From an uncultured Holdemanella sp. (lineage in GTDB: Bacteria > Bacillota_I > Bacilli_A > Erysipelotrichales > Erysipelotrichaceae), in NCBI RefSeq assembly GCF_934754935.1, contig NZ_CAKVJB010000062.1, positions 1 through 5,454 on the forward strand: DNA of 5,454 nt. The letters run 5' to 3'. Made by a program: the position numbers and the translations under genes. This document shows, piece by piece, positions 1-5,454 of the stretch; position 1 is the first letter of the stretch; every line of letters starts with the position of its first letter. A model generated the notes under the pieces. That model ran no database searches. It worked only from the letters and a program-made list of their open reading frames with translations, and had not been told where the DNA came from.

Positions 1-381
1 TCCTTCTGTAGCTATTTTTTTTGCCACTTTCTTTTCGATTTCTTTTTCCCACGTTTCATATCTACTCATAAGCGCTACTTTTTCTTCACTCGCCCTTATA
101 TCATCATAGTAAACATGTATATTTGTTTCCTGACCATATAATTGTTTTTTTACTGTCGTTCCATAAACTCCATGTTCACCTATATAATATCCTTCTAACG
201 ACTGTACTGCCGCTCCATATTCTTCTATTATTTCCTGACATATTTTCTGATTTTGTTTCATCATCAGAATATATTCATACCCTTTTGATCTCAATGCCTT
301 TATATTCTTTTCCGATATATATCCACGGTCCATTAGGACACCTAGTCTTTCGTGTCCAAACTCCTTCGCCTCTTCTAACAT
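1..381 (-). pseudogene. IS1634/IS4-type transposase, N-terminally truncated, open at the left edge
   Basis: The frame stays open for 127 codons from an ATG at 381 to the window edge. It reads as the central-to-C-terminal part of a DDE transposase of the IS1634-like group. Near residue 18 is the second catalytic Asp in LMDRGYISEKNI, followed by the strand GYEYILMMK, and then a segment with the family pattern VYGTTVKKQLYG and IHVYYDD. A lysine/glutamate-rich helix follows. Proteins of this group are usually about 500-600 aa, so the N-terminal half with the first Asp is missing. A stop lies in frame just upstream of 381, and no Shine-Dalgarno precedes the ATG. The ATG is therefore probably internal. 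A short match (SFPMID) may continue the transposase to about 398 in another frame, which would imply a frameshift. It butts onto a RecG-like fragment, and no terminal inverted repeat is visible. The family is clear; the broken state is likely. Confidence 0.75.
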
Positions 382-397
382 CAATCATCGGAAATGA

Positions 398-574
398 ATT
401 ACGGAATAATTCTACACGAAACATATTATCGAACTCCTGAAATCTAGGTTTCGGAAGTCCATACTCTTCAGCAGCATTCAGAATTCTTTTTATTCCACTT
501 CCCCATGCCTCAACAAGTCCCATTTGGCTAAATATATTGGCAATGCCTTTATTACGAATTTTCGGATGACCTGA
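398..574 (-). pseudogene. Fragment of an AlbA_2/RecG-like ATP-binding protein (HATPase_c_4 part)
   Basis: About 59 residues match the HATPase_c_4 segment of the large bacterial family usually labelled 'ATP-binding protein' or 'RecG-like/AlbA_2 putative regulator'. Characteristic pieces are PKIRNKGIANIFSQMGLVEA, WGSGIKRIL, EYGLPKPRF and FRVELFRN. The N-terminal AlbA_2 domain and the C-terminal winged helix are absent. The surrounding frame is open from a TTG at 613 to a stop at 275. Its first 13 residues overlap the tail of another fragment, and its last 30 or so are a wrong-frame reading of the transposase, so that frame is a chimera and not a gene. No start or ribosome binding site is credible. 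Intact relatives are often linked to phage or accessory loci and have poorly defined roles. The family assignment comes from recalled motifs. Confidence 0.65.
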
Positions 575-603
575 ATCACAGCATGAATGACCGTGAACGA
601 AAA

Positions 604-714
604 TTAAGCCCAATATGGAATATATCTTCTCATTTTTACTGCAGCATTTTCATCTGACAGCTTAATATAACCTGCTTCTATAGAGTTTGAAAAAATTCTT
701 GAAGAATAAAAATA
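604..714 (-). pseudogene. C-terminal remnant of a second AlbA_2/RecG-like protein
   Basis: This is a short open stretch between an in-frame TAA (715-717) and a TAA at 604-606. It reads SSRIFSNSIEAGYIKLSDEN and then VKMRRYIPYWA before the stop. This closely follows the usual C-terminal tail of one branch of the AlbA_2/RecG-like ATP-binding proteins: a helix ending in IEAGLIK, then a D-rich turn, then a Y-[IV]-P-[FY]-W-A terminus. Only about 34 residues of a protein normally near 450-550 aa remain. The neighbouring HATPase_c_4 fragment (398-574) has the sequence style of another branch of the family, so the two probably come from different genes. The homology ends near 705-710, just where an opposite-strand fragment begins. 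It was found by reading the frame directly and is too short for gene callers. Confidence 0.55.
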
Positions 715-1003
715 TTATGATAAGAAGTTTCAGCCAAAAATCACTTCTGAACAAACCTGGTTTACAATCACATTAATGGACGTGGCTTATACTAGCAATG
801 AAAAACCACTTAATGTCACACCTAAATTGTTTTATAACATCATTTTAAATAATCCGGAGATTAAACGGCCTAGTATCTGTAAAATCGCTGAAATTACTGA
901 TGGAAGTGCAAAAAGTATTATTCGTGAGTTGTCAAAAAAACAGCTTATCCATTTCATAGGATCACCTAAAAACGGTGGATACCATATTATCTCTGAAGAG
1001 TAA
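710..1003 (+). pseudogene. C-terminal winged-helix remnant of an AlbA_2/RecG-like protein
   Basis: The frame opens after a TAA at 707-709 and ends at TAA 1001-1003. Before the first ATG (776), in-frame codons already encode family-like sequence (FQPKITSEQTWFTITL), which matches the end of the HATPase_c_4 domain. The 75-aa ATG-initiated frame is therefore not the true N-terminus. From about 830 comes a winged helix: LFYNIILNNPEIKRPSICKI as first helix and turn, then KSIIRELSKKQLIHFIG as recognition helix and wing, closing with GGYHI. This is the DNA-binding tail normally fused behind AlbA_2 and HATPase_c_4. There is no ribosome binding site before 776. The region equivalent to FQPKITSEQTWFTITL is also present in the minus-strand piece at 398-574, so this is not simply its inverted continuation. 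It could still be translated as a small wHTH protein, but I think that unlikely. Confidence 0.6.
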
Positions 1004-1130
1004 TAATTCCAGTAAATGGTCCAGTAAATCTTATTATATAATATAAAAGAAATACACATTCAATTTCTCATCAGGAACAAGTTCTCTATATTATTAATAT
1101 CATTTTAGTAACAAAACAACCCATAAGCAT

Positions 1131-1160
1131 ATAAAATCGCCTTATATAAGGCGCTTTTAT
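1131..1160. terminator. Bidirectional rho-independent-type terminator
   Basis: A perfect 16-nt palindrome at 1138-1153 (CGCCTTATATAAGGCG) forms a stem with an ATAT loop. After one mismatch, the ATAAAA/TTTTAT flanks extend it to 1131-1160. The U-rich outer arms give a T tract on either strand. It lies about 60 nt past the stop of the ABC operon (1221) and about 130 nt past the plus-strand remnant (1003), so it can end transcription from both sides. The rest of 1004-1220 is AT-rich and holds no supportable gene. Confidence 0.75.
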
Positions 1161-1220
1161 ATGTATAACTCATAAACTTTAGATATTGTTTAACTTAATG
1201 ACATTGTCTCCTATTTTTAT

Positions 1221-2579
1221 TTATACTTCTATCACACTAAACTCTTTATATTCGTTTCGATACAAATGATCTGTAAAAACAATTGTCTTTCCAGATTTCT
1301 TCAGATATTCAAAGATTTTTTCTCTAAGTTTAGAATCCACACTCATAAAATTATTATCTATTAAGATGATTTTTGCATCGGTTAATAGCGTTCTCATTAA
1401 CACCATTCTAAACTGTTGACCTCCAGACAAATTATCATTTCCAACGTGTTCATTTAAAATGTCTTCTAAAAATGAATTATCATAATCCGCAGCTTGATTT
1501 AAACAAATATTTTCCTTTTTAGATACATCCATCAAATGATAATTCTCTGGTAACATGACAGAATCCGGCAACTGTGTATTTATATATTCTAAGCTCATAC
1601 TTTTTCCTGATCCATTTTTTCCAATCAGAACATTGATTGTATTATATTCTATTTTTGACAATATAGAATCATCTATAGAAATTCTCTTTCTTTTTTTATT
1701 TTCAATTTTCTTATAGAAATCTTGAATATATACTTTCGTACTTTGTAATGAAACTATCAATGTACTCATATAAGTAGCTAAAGAGGATAAATCAAATGAA
1801 TATGTAATAAATAATACATATGCACCAGGTGATAATGTTTTAAAATACATATACCAGAAAATAATAACCATCAAATTACAGTCTGTTACAGCACTTGAAA
1901 AGGTAGAGAATAAGCCTTTAAATACAGAAAATTTAAATCCTATATATATTTGTTGATTTACAATTTCATCTAGGTTATTCGAATAATCATCTTCCTTCCC
2001 GCTCACACGAATCCTTCTAGAATCGTTTAATAAATTTAACAATTCTTCAGAAAATCTATTACTATATTCTTTTGATTGAATCGAGTATTTCTCTACTCTT
2101 TTTTTAATCAATGAATTTAAACCAATCGCTAGTATTGGAAATAAAGTAACAAATGCAGCTAAACTTATATCAATACGTCCTAAAATAACAATCACAATAA
2201 TTCCATATATTAAGTTGCATGCTGTATCAATCATATATGAAATAGTTCCAACAATTTCGTTCACATCTTCATTCAAAGCATTTATAAATTCACCCTGTTT
2301 CGCTTCAATCTCAGATTGTTCTAAAGCAGCATAAGCTTTTTTATACATAAAGTTTGCCCATTTATGTTGAGCCGTTATATCAACTTTGGCACCAATCAAA
2401 ATACAGACGATTCGAATCAGCACCAAACCACATACGCAACAAGCAATAAAGATTGTATTATCGCCATCAAAGTATGTTTGAATCAACAATCCAATCAAAA
2501 TAGGAAGATTATGTGCAACAAACCAAATCGCAACATCAAGAAAAAAGTAAAGTTTACTCGATTTAATAACATCAATCAT
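1221..2579 (-). CDS. ABC exporter half-transporter (TMD-NBD), degenerate-site subunit
   Basis: A 452-aa membrane protein with hydrophobic helices around residues 12-35, 42-64, 115-134, 137-155, 228-246 and 250-275, and an ATPase domain from about 305. Visible motifs are Walker A GKNGSGKSM (320-328), perfect signature LSGGQ (384-388), Walker B IILID (404-408), D-loop-like MSVD (412-415) and the switch His438 (TDH). The Walker B catalytic Glu is replaced by Asn409, the Walker A Thr/Ser by Met328, and the expected Q-loop Gln appears to be Glu345. The NBD is only about 150 residues, against the usual 220-240. The first strands with the A-loop aromatic are essentially missing, and the helical subdomain is short. 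Start ATG 2579 lies 2 nt after the upstream gene's stop and has a GGAGG. I infer a partner of the 500-aa half in a heterodimeric exporter at the cytoplasmic membrane. There is no C39 peptidase domain, and the substrate is unknown. Confidence 0.85.
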   Translation of the reverse strand: MIDVIKSSKLYFFLDVAIWFVAHNLPILIGLLIQTYFDGDNTIFIACCVCGLVLIRIVCILIGAKVDITAQHKWANFMYKKAYAALEQSEIEAKQGEFINALNEDVNEIVGTISYMIDTACNLIYGIIVIVILGRIDISLAAFVTLFPILAIGLNSLIKKRVEKYSIQSKEYSNRFSEELLNLLNDSRRIRVSGKEDDYSNNLDEIVNQQIYIGFKFSVFKGLFSTFSSAVTDCNLMVIIFWYMYFKTLSPGAYVLFITYSFDLSSLATYMSTLIVSLQSTKVYIQDFYKKIENKKRKRISIDDSILSKIEYNTINVLIGKNGSGKSMSLEYINTQLPDSVMLPENYHLMDVSKKENICLNQAADYDNSFLEDILNEHVGNDNLSGGQQFRMVLMRTLLTDAKIILIDNNFMSVDSKLREKIFEYLKKSGKTIVFTDHLYRNEYKEFSVIEV

Positions 2580-2581
2580 AT

Positions 2582-4084
2582 TTACAAATCCTCCATGGAT
2601 ATAGTCGAATCACAAAATTCTATGACTTCTTTTTCATGCGTAACTACAATTATGATTTTTTTCATTTCTTTAAATTTAGAAAATGCATTTTTTATCTTAT
2701 CCATATCCACATAACTAAAAATTTCATCCAATATAATGACTGACTTTTCACTTCTTAAAGCTTTATACAAGTATAAATACTGCAATTGCCCTTTCGATAA
2801 TTCATCATTCAATGTATAGCCCAAGTCTTTTTCAATCTTTTCTCGACTATATCTATGATATGGATCTACGATTTCATATGGATTCACATTCTTTTCATTC
2901 TGTCCAATATACTCTATTTCCTTTAACGTTTCTTTTTCTTTATATTCATTCAATCCTACATTGTTTATGTATATCGTCCCTGTCTGTGGCTCGTATAAAT
3001 GTGCAATTAAGTTAATTAATGTTGATTTACCACTACCACTAGGACCAATCAACCCATATATATTTCCATTTTCAAAATGTAATGAACAATCCTTCAAAAC
3101 AAGATTCTCATTGTATCCAAAATGAACATGATCCAAATCGATACAACAAATATTACCATTCAATAATTTTGTTCCAAAATGTAACTTACTCTTAATTTTC
3201 AACAATGCGAATACTCTTTCTTGCGCCTTCTTTGCAGATGGAACATTCTCCATTTGCGTACGTAATTCATAAATCGGGTCATCTAATAAATCAATATAAT
3301 AAACAAACAAATAAATAAAACTTAAATTTATATTTTGTGTACATCCAATCAATAAAACTATAAATTTAATCATACCAAAACTAAAAATCGTAGAAATCCA
3401 CAATTGATAAGATATAAATCCAGAAATCAAATCTGACTTAAAAGCAAATTGAATGAATGTATTTAGCTTCTTTTCCAAATAAGATTCCCTATTAATTTTT
3501 TTCAGCTCTGTCATCATTAAATAACACGTTGAAAACATATCAAATAAATTTTGATAAGCTTGCTTCGTTTGCGCCCACTTAACTTCAGAAACTTTATTAA
3601 TCCAACGAAATACAATAAAAAGAAAAATTAACATAACAATAAGCGAAACACCTATTATCCATGACTTTATAAATGCGATACATACCACCCCTAAAAGAAA
3701 TAAAATATCTTTCAATAAAGTCATTAGAAACACTAAATAAAATTCAATAACTTGAGAACTATCATTTTCTACTGTTTGTGTTAATTCACCAACACTCCTC
3801 TTCAAAACATCCTCATAGTCCATATAAACCAGATTATGTATCAATTTCATTCTTAATCTTTTGAAAAAATTCCAATACATAGATCCACTTAAAATCAAAT
3901 CACATATATTAACAATCATTTTTCCAACAATCAAACTACATACAATCACAAAAATACTACTCACCGTTGATTGAATTGTCAGTATCTCTGAAACAAAAAT
4001 TGGGTATATTATTTGAATTAAGGATAATACAACAATCAATAAAAAATGCAGTAATAACTGAAAATAATCTCTCTTCTCTATCAT
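2582..4084 (-). CDS. ABC exporter half-transporter (TMD-NBD), catalytic subunit
   Basis: A 500-aa protein, first gene of the operon. Six hydrophobic segments lie near residues 8-33, 43-64, 116-138, 141-160, 225-247 and 252-270, giving an ABC exporter-type membrane domain. The NBD (about 312-500) has a probable A-loop Tyr324, Walker A GPSGSGKST (347-355), Q-loop Gln395 (YIGQNE), signature LSKGQ (429-433, Lys for Gly), Walker B VIILDE with catalytic Glu454, D-loop SYVD (457-460) and switch His483 (VTHE). It is shorter than the usual 570-600 aa, mainly between Q-loop and signature. Start ATG 4084 has AGAGGT 5 nt upstream and sits just behind a strong promoter. The complementary motif defects of the downstream half argue for a heterodimer resembling TM287/288-type exporters. 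Export of a peptide or other amphipathic compound is plausible, but the substrate cannot be read from the sequence. Confidence 0.88.
   Translation of the reverse strand: MIEKRDYFQLLLHFLLIVVLSLIQIIYPIFVSEILTIQSTVSSIFVIVCSLIVGKMIVNICDLILSGSMYWNFFKRLRMKLIHNLVYMDYEDVLKRSVGELTQTVENDSSQVIEFYLVFLMTLLKDILFLLGVVCIAFIKSWIIGVSLIVMLIFLFIVFRWINKVSEVKWAQTKQAYQNLFDMFSTCYLMMTELKKINRESYLEKKLNTFIQFAFKSDLISGFISYQLWISTIFSFGMIKFIVLLIGCTQNINLSFIYLFVYYIDLLDDPIYELRTQMENVPSAKKAQERVFALLKIKSKLHFGTKLLNGNICCIDLDHVHFGYNENLVLKDCSLHFENGNIYGLIGPSGSGKSTLINLIAHLYEPQTGTIYINNVGLNEYKEKETLKEIEYIGQNEKNVNPYEIVDPYHRYSREKIEKDLGYTLNDELSKGQLQYLYLYKALRSEKSVIILDEIFSYVDMDKIKNAFSKFKEMKKIIIVVTHEKEVIEFCDSTISMEDL
2590..2594 (-). promoter_or_regulatory. 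Shine-Dalgarno of the second ABC gene, inside the first gene
   Basis: GGAGG lies within the last codons of the 500-aa gene, 10 nt before ATG 2579. The first gene's TAA (2582-2584) lies between this site and that start. Terminating ribosomes would cover it, so the two halves are probably translationally coupled and made in similar amounts, as expected for a heterodimer. Confidence 0.75.
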
Positions 4085-4089
4085 ACATA

Positions 4090-4094
4090 CCTCT
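4090..4094 (-). promoter_or_regulatory. Shine-Dalgarno of the ABC operon
   Basis: AGAGG (within AAAAGAGGT) precedes ATG 4084 by 5 nt. A second ATG at 4088-4086, in another frame, is only 1 nt away from the site and opens no useful frame. This supports the 4084 start. Confidence 0.65.
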
Positions 4095-4112
4095 TTTCAA
4101 ATCTTAGAATTC

Positions 4113-4141
4113 ATTATAAAACTAAGCCAAAACTCTGTAAA
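4113..4141 (-). promoter_or_regulatory. Sigma-70/A promoter of the ABC operon
   Basis: On the minus strand, TTTACA (4141-4136; 5 of 6 consensus) is followed by an exact 17-nt spacer and a perfect TATAAT (4118-4113). Transcription should begin near 4106, giving a leader of only about 22 nt that holds the AGAGGT ribosome binding site. This is the best promoter match in the window. Confidence 0.75.
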
Positions 4142-4156
4142 TGTTCCCATGTTTAC
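4137..4156. promoter_or_regulatory. Candidate operator at the ABC promoter
   Basis: An interrupted inverted repeat, GTAAA-N10-TTTAC, has its left arm inside the -35 element of the ABC promoter. A protein bound here would touch the -35 region directly. The arms are only 5 bp and AT-rich, so chance occurrence is possible. It does not match the dyad at the regulator promoter. Confidence 0.3.
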
Positions 4157-4234
4157 TAACTGTAGCTTTCTTCAAATTTACTTTTCATTCCTACATATAT
4201 ACGAATAATACAAAAGCAAAATGTTTTTAAATTC

Positions 4235-4263
4235 TTGAACCAAATCACATTACATGTGATAAT
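4235..4263 (+). promoter_or_regulatory. Sigma-70/A promoter of the XRE-TPR regulator gene
   Basis: TTGAAC (4235-4240), a 17-nt spacer and GATAAT (4258-4263), with an extended -10 TG motif at 4255-4256. The predicted start is near 4270, giving a leader of about 20 nt. It diverges from the ABC promoter, with the two -35 elements about 93 bp apart. Confidence 0.7.
4244..4260. promoter_or_regulatory. Candidate operator overlapping the regulator promoter
   Basis: The perfect dyad ATCACAT-TAC-ATGTGAT (7-bp arms, 3-bp centre) fills most of the -35/-10 spacer and enters the -10 hexamer. That position would block polymerase, so autorepression by the adjacent XRE protein is the simplest reading. Size and spacing suit an HTH dimer. 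No second copy is seen at the ABC promoter. Confidence 0.55.
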
Positions 4264-4264
4264 A

Positions 4265-4280
4265 ACCTCCAAAAGGAGGT
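4265..4280 (+). promoter_or_regulatory. Shine-Dalgarno of the regulator gene inside an inverted repeat
   Basis: AAAAGGAGGT (4271-4280) is a strong Shine-Dalgarno ending 9 nt before ATG 4290. It is the right arm of a perfect hairpin, ACCTCC-AAAA-GGAGGT. The predicted transcript start (about 4270) would leave out most of the left arm, so the site should be free in the main transcript. It would be masked only in a longer read-through RNA. Confidence 0.6.
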
Positions 4281-4289
4281 CTTTTATTT

Positions 4290-5454
4290 ATGCCATTTCA
4301 AATAAAACAAAATACACTCAATCTTTCTGTTCCTATTGAAAGATTAGCAGGTGCATATTATAGGATTCAGCGTACTAAGCAAAATATTTCTCTTTCTTGT
4401 TTGGCAAAAGAATTAAGAATGAACAAAGGATTTTTAAGTGATTTAGAAAATGGTAAAAGACATTTCCCCGATGGCCTATGTAAACAAATAGATTCTATTT
4501 TGAACACAAACTTTAATACAAATTATGATTTATATACTCTTTCAAGAAAATATCTATATGAAATATTTGAAAACTTTTTCTTTGAAAGACAACAATCAAT
4601 CTTAGATATTTATAAAACAATTCAAGAATCTGAGAATAACATAATAAATTCATATGCTTATTTTACCTTTAAAATCATTCAATTATTTTACTATTTAAGA
4701 ATCGAAAAAAATAATAGTAAAATAATTGAAATTGAAGCTTTATTAAATCAAAATTTAAACTGTTTACAATCTGATGAAATCTCAATTTACTATTCTTTAC
4801 TAGGAATTTTTTATAAAAGAGATGTGGCCTCCAACCATATAGCACTTGATTATTTTTTAAAATCAAATATGATGTGTAATTCCTCCTCCATCGTTTATTC
4901 TATGAATATTTTCCAATTAATCAGTGTTTATGCAGAACTAAACCAGCCAACCCTTGCATATGAAAAATGCATATCCAGTAAAGCGTTACTAAAGCAACAC
5001 AACAACTATAGTCGTATTATTACCGTTGATATGTTCGAATGTATAATACTTACTAATTTAGGTATTTACAATGAATCTAAAGAAAAACTATTAAAGATAT
5101 TATCTTCGTCAAACAACGATCACTTAAATTACAAACCGAACCAAATTTATCATAACTTAGCTTGGAATGCTTTATTAAGTAAGAATTATGATGAATGTAT
5201 AAAATACACAAACTTGTCAATCGAAAACAAAGATCCATCTTGTGATTTATGTTATTTCATACCCTATTCATATTACAAACAGAATGAGTATCTAAAATGT
5301 TTAGATTATATAGAATCTTATTTAGAATATGCAGACGATTTTTACAAGCCTTTTTTACTAGCTATAAGTGCTCGTACTCAAAAACAAAATGTTGATTTTG
5401 AAAAAAATATCATTTTGTATTATCAGTCACTCTTGCAGAACAATGTATACGAAG
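4290..5454 (+). CDS. XRE-family HTH regulator with TPR-like C-terminal domain (partial)
   Basis: Open for 388 codons and still open at the right edge. Residues about 17-71 form an XRE/Cro-type helix-turn-helix: the positioning helix SLSCLAKELRM and recognition helix NKGFLSDLENGKR are typical, with the usual ENGKR ending. The remainder is all-helical with paired aromatic/alanine-type helices in TPR-like register, for example IALDYFLKS (184-192), LAYEKCISSKALL (222-234), NLAWNALLSKNYDECIKYT (289-307) and YYKQNEYLKCLDYIESYL (328-345). This HTH-plus-TPR layout is that of RRNPP/PlcR/Rgg-like regulators, many of which bind a small peptide. Identity to a named member is not claimed. ATG 4290 is chosen because it follows a strong Shine-Dalgarno and promoter. 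It is transcribed away from the ABC operon, and dyads at both promoters suggest that it controls itself and perhaps the transporter. Confidence 0.8.
   Translation, partial: MPFQIKQNTLNLSVPIERLAGAYYRIQRTKQNISLSCLAKELRMNKGFLSDLENGKRHFPDGLCKQIDSILNTNFNTNYDLYTLSRKYLYEIFENFFFERQQSILDIYKTIQESENNIINSYAYFTFKIIQLFYYLRIEKNNSKIIEIEALLNQNLNCLQSDEISIYYSLLGIFYKRDVASNHIALDYFLKSNMMCNSSSIVYSMNIFQLISVYAELNQPTLAYEKCISSKALLKQHNNYSRIITVDMFECIILTNLGIYNESKEKLLKILSSSNNDHLNYKPNQIYHNLAWNALLSKNYDECIKYTNLSIENKDPSCDLCYFIPYSYYKQNEYLKCLDYIESYLEYADDFYKPFLLAISARTQKQNVDFEKNIILYYQSLLQNNVYE

Noticed and set aside
123..440. Plus-strand open frame opposite the transposase
   Set aside because: The minus strand there encodes clear transposase motifs (DRGYISEKNI). 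The plus frame has no recognisable domain and no start signals.
776..1003. A free-standing 75-aa winged-helix protein starting at ATG 776
   Set aside because: Family-like codons continue upstream of 776 to 710 and there is no ribosome binding site, so it is better read as the tail of a broken larger gene.
1009..1032. Two copies of CCAGTAAAT 12 nt apart
   Set aside because: Only two copies in AT-rich sequence, with no dyad, promoter or gene attached. No CRISPR-like spacing and no third copy.
832..1059. Minus-strand open frame opposite the winged-helix remnant
   Set aside because: It has no domain resemblance, no ribosome binding site, and is explained as the complement of the plus-strand fragment.
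2364..3015. Plus-strand open frames at 2364-2714 and 2812-3015
   Set aside because: They lie antisense to well-supported ABC transporter codons, have no ribosome binding sites, and show composition expected of complementary reading.
4265..4289. The hairpin ACCTCC-AAAA-GGAGGT followed by CTTTTATTT as a rho-independent terminator or attenuator for the regulator
   Set aside because: The predicted transcription start (about 4270) lies within its left arm, the stem is only 6 bp, and the right arm is the natural Shine-Dalgarno of ATG 4290.
4675..4866. Minus-strand open frame inside the regulator gene
   Set aside because: It is antisense to the TPR region, with no promoter or Shine-Dalgarno; its lysine- and phenylalanine-rich sequence reflects the AT-rich template.

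Overview
The window is AT-rich and uses Bacillota-style signals: GGAGG Shine-Dalgarno sequences, TTGACA/TATAAT-type promoters, TGA as a stop, and XRE/TPR regulators. I infer a low-GC Bacillota host, perhaps a gut Clostridia or Erysipelotrichia lineage. Codon usage and protein style alone do not fix the genus.

Positions 1 to about 1003 are a scrapyard of broken genes. On the minus strand, reading leftwards, lie a C-terminal fragment of an AlbA_2/RecG-like ATP-binding protein (604-714), a piece of the HATPase_c_4 domain from a second protein of that group (398-574), and the catalytic part of an IS1634/IS4-type transposase that lacks its N-terminus and runs off the left edge (1-381). Back to back with them on the plus strand is the C-terminal winged helix of another RecG-like protein (710-1003). 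None has a credible start, and their frames and strands are incompatible with one gene, so the region records several deletions or rearrangements around an insertion sequence.

Positions 1131-1160 hold a bidirectional terminator-like hairpin. To its right is a two-gene minus-strand operon: a 500-aa ABC exporter half (2582-4084), then a 452-aa ABC exporter half (1221-2579), separated by 2 nt. Each has an N-terminal membrane domain and a C-terminal ATPase domain. The motifs are split asymmetrically. The first protein has an intact Walker B glutamate but a changed signature (LSKGQ). The second has a perfect LSGGQ but asparagine in place of the Walker B glutamate. A heterodimer would therefore have one competent and one degenerate ATP site. 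The second NBD is also very small.

The 205-bp gap at 4085-4289 carries two divergent promoters, each with a very short leader. One drives the ABC operon. The other drives a plus-strand XRE helix-turn-helix regulator with TPR-like repeats that is cut by the right edge (4290-5454). A perfect 7-3-7 dyad covers the spacer and -10 of the regulator promoter, and a weaker dyad covers the -35 of the ABC promoter. I infer a regulator/exporter cassette, with the regulator controlling itself and possibly the transporter in response to a peptide or other ligand. No substrate gene is evident in the window.
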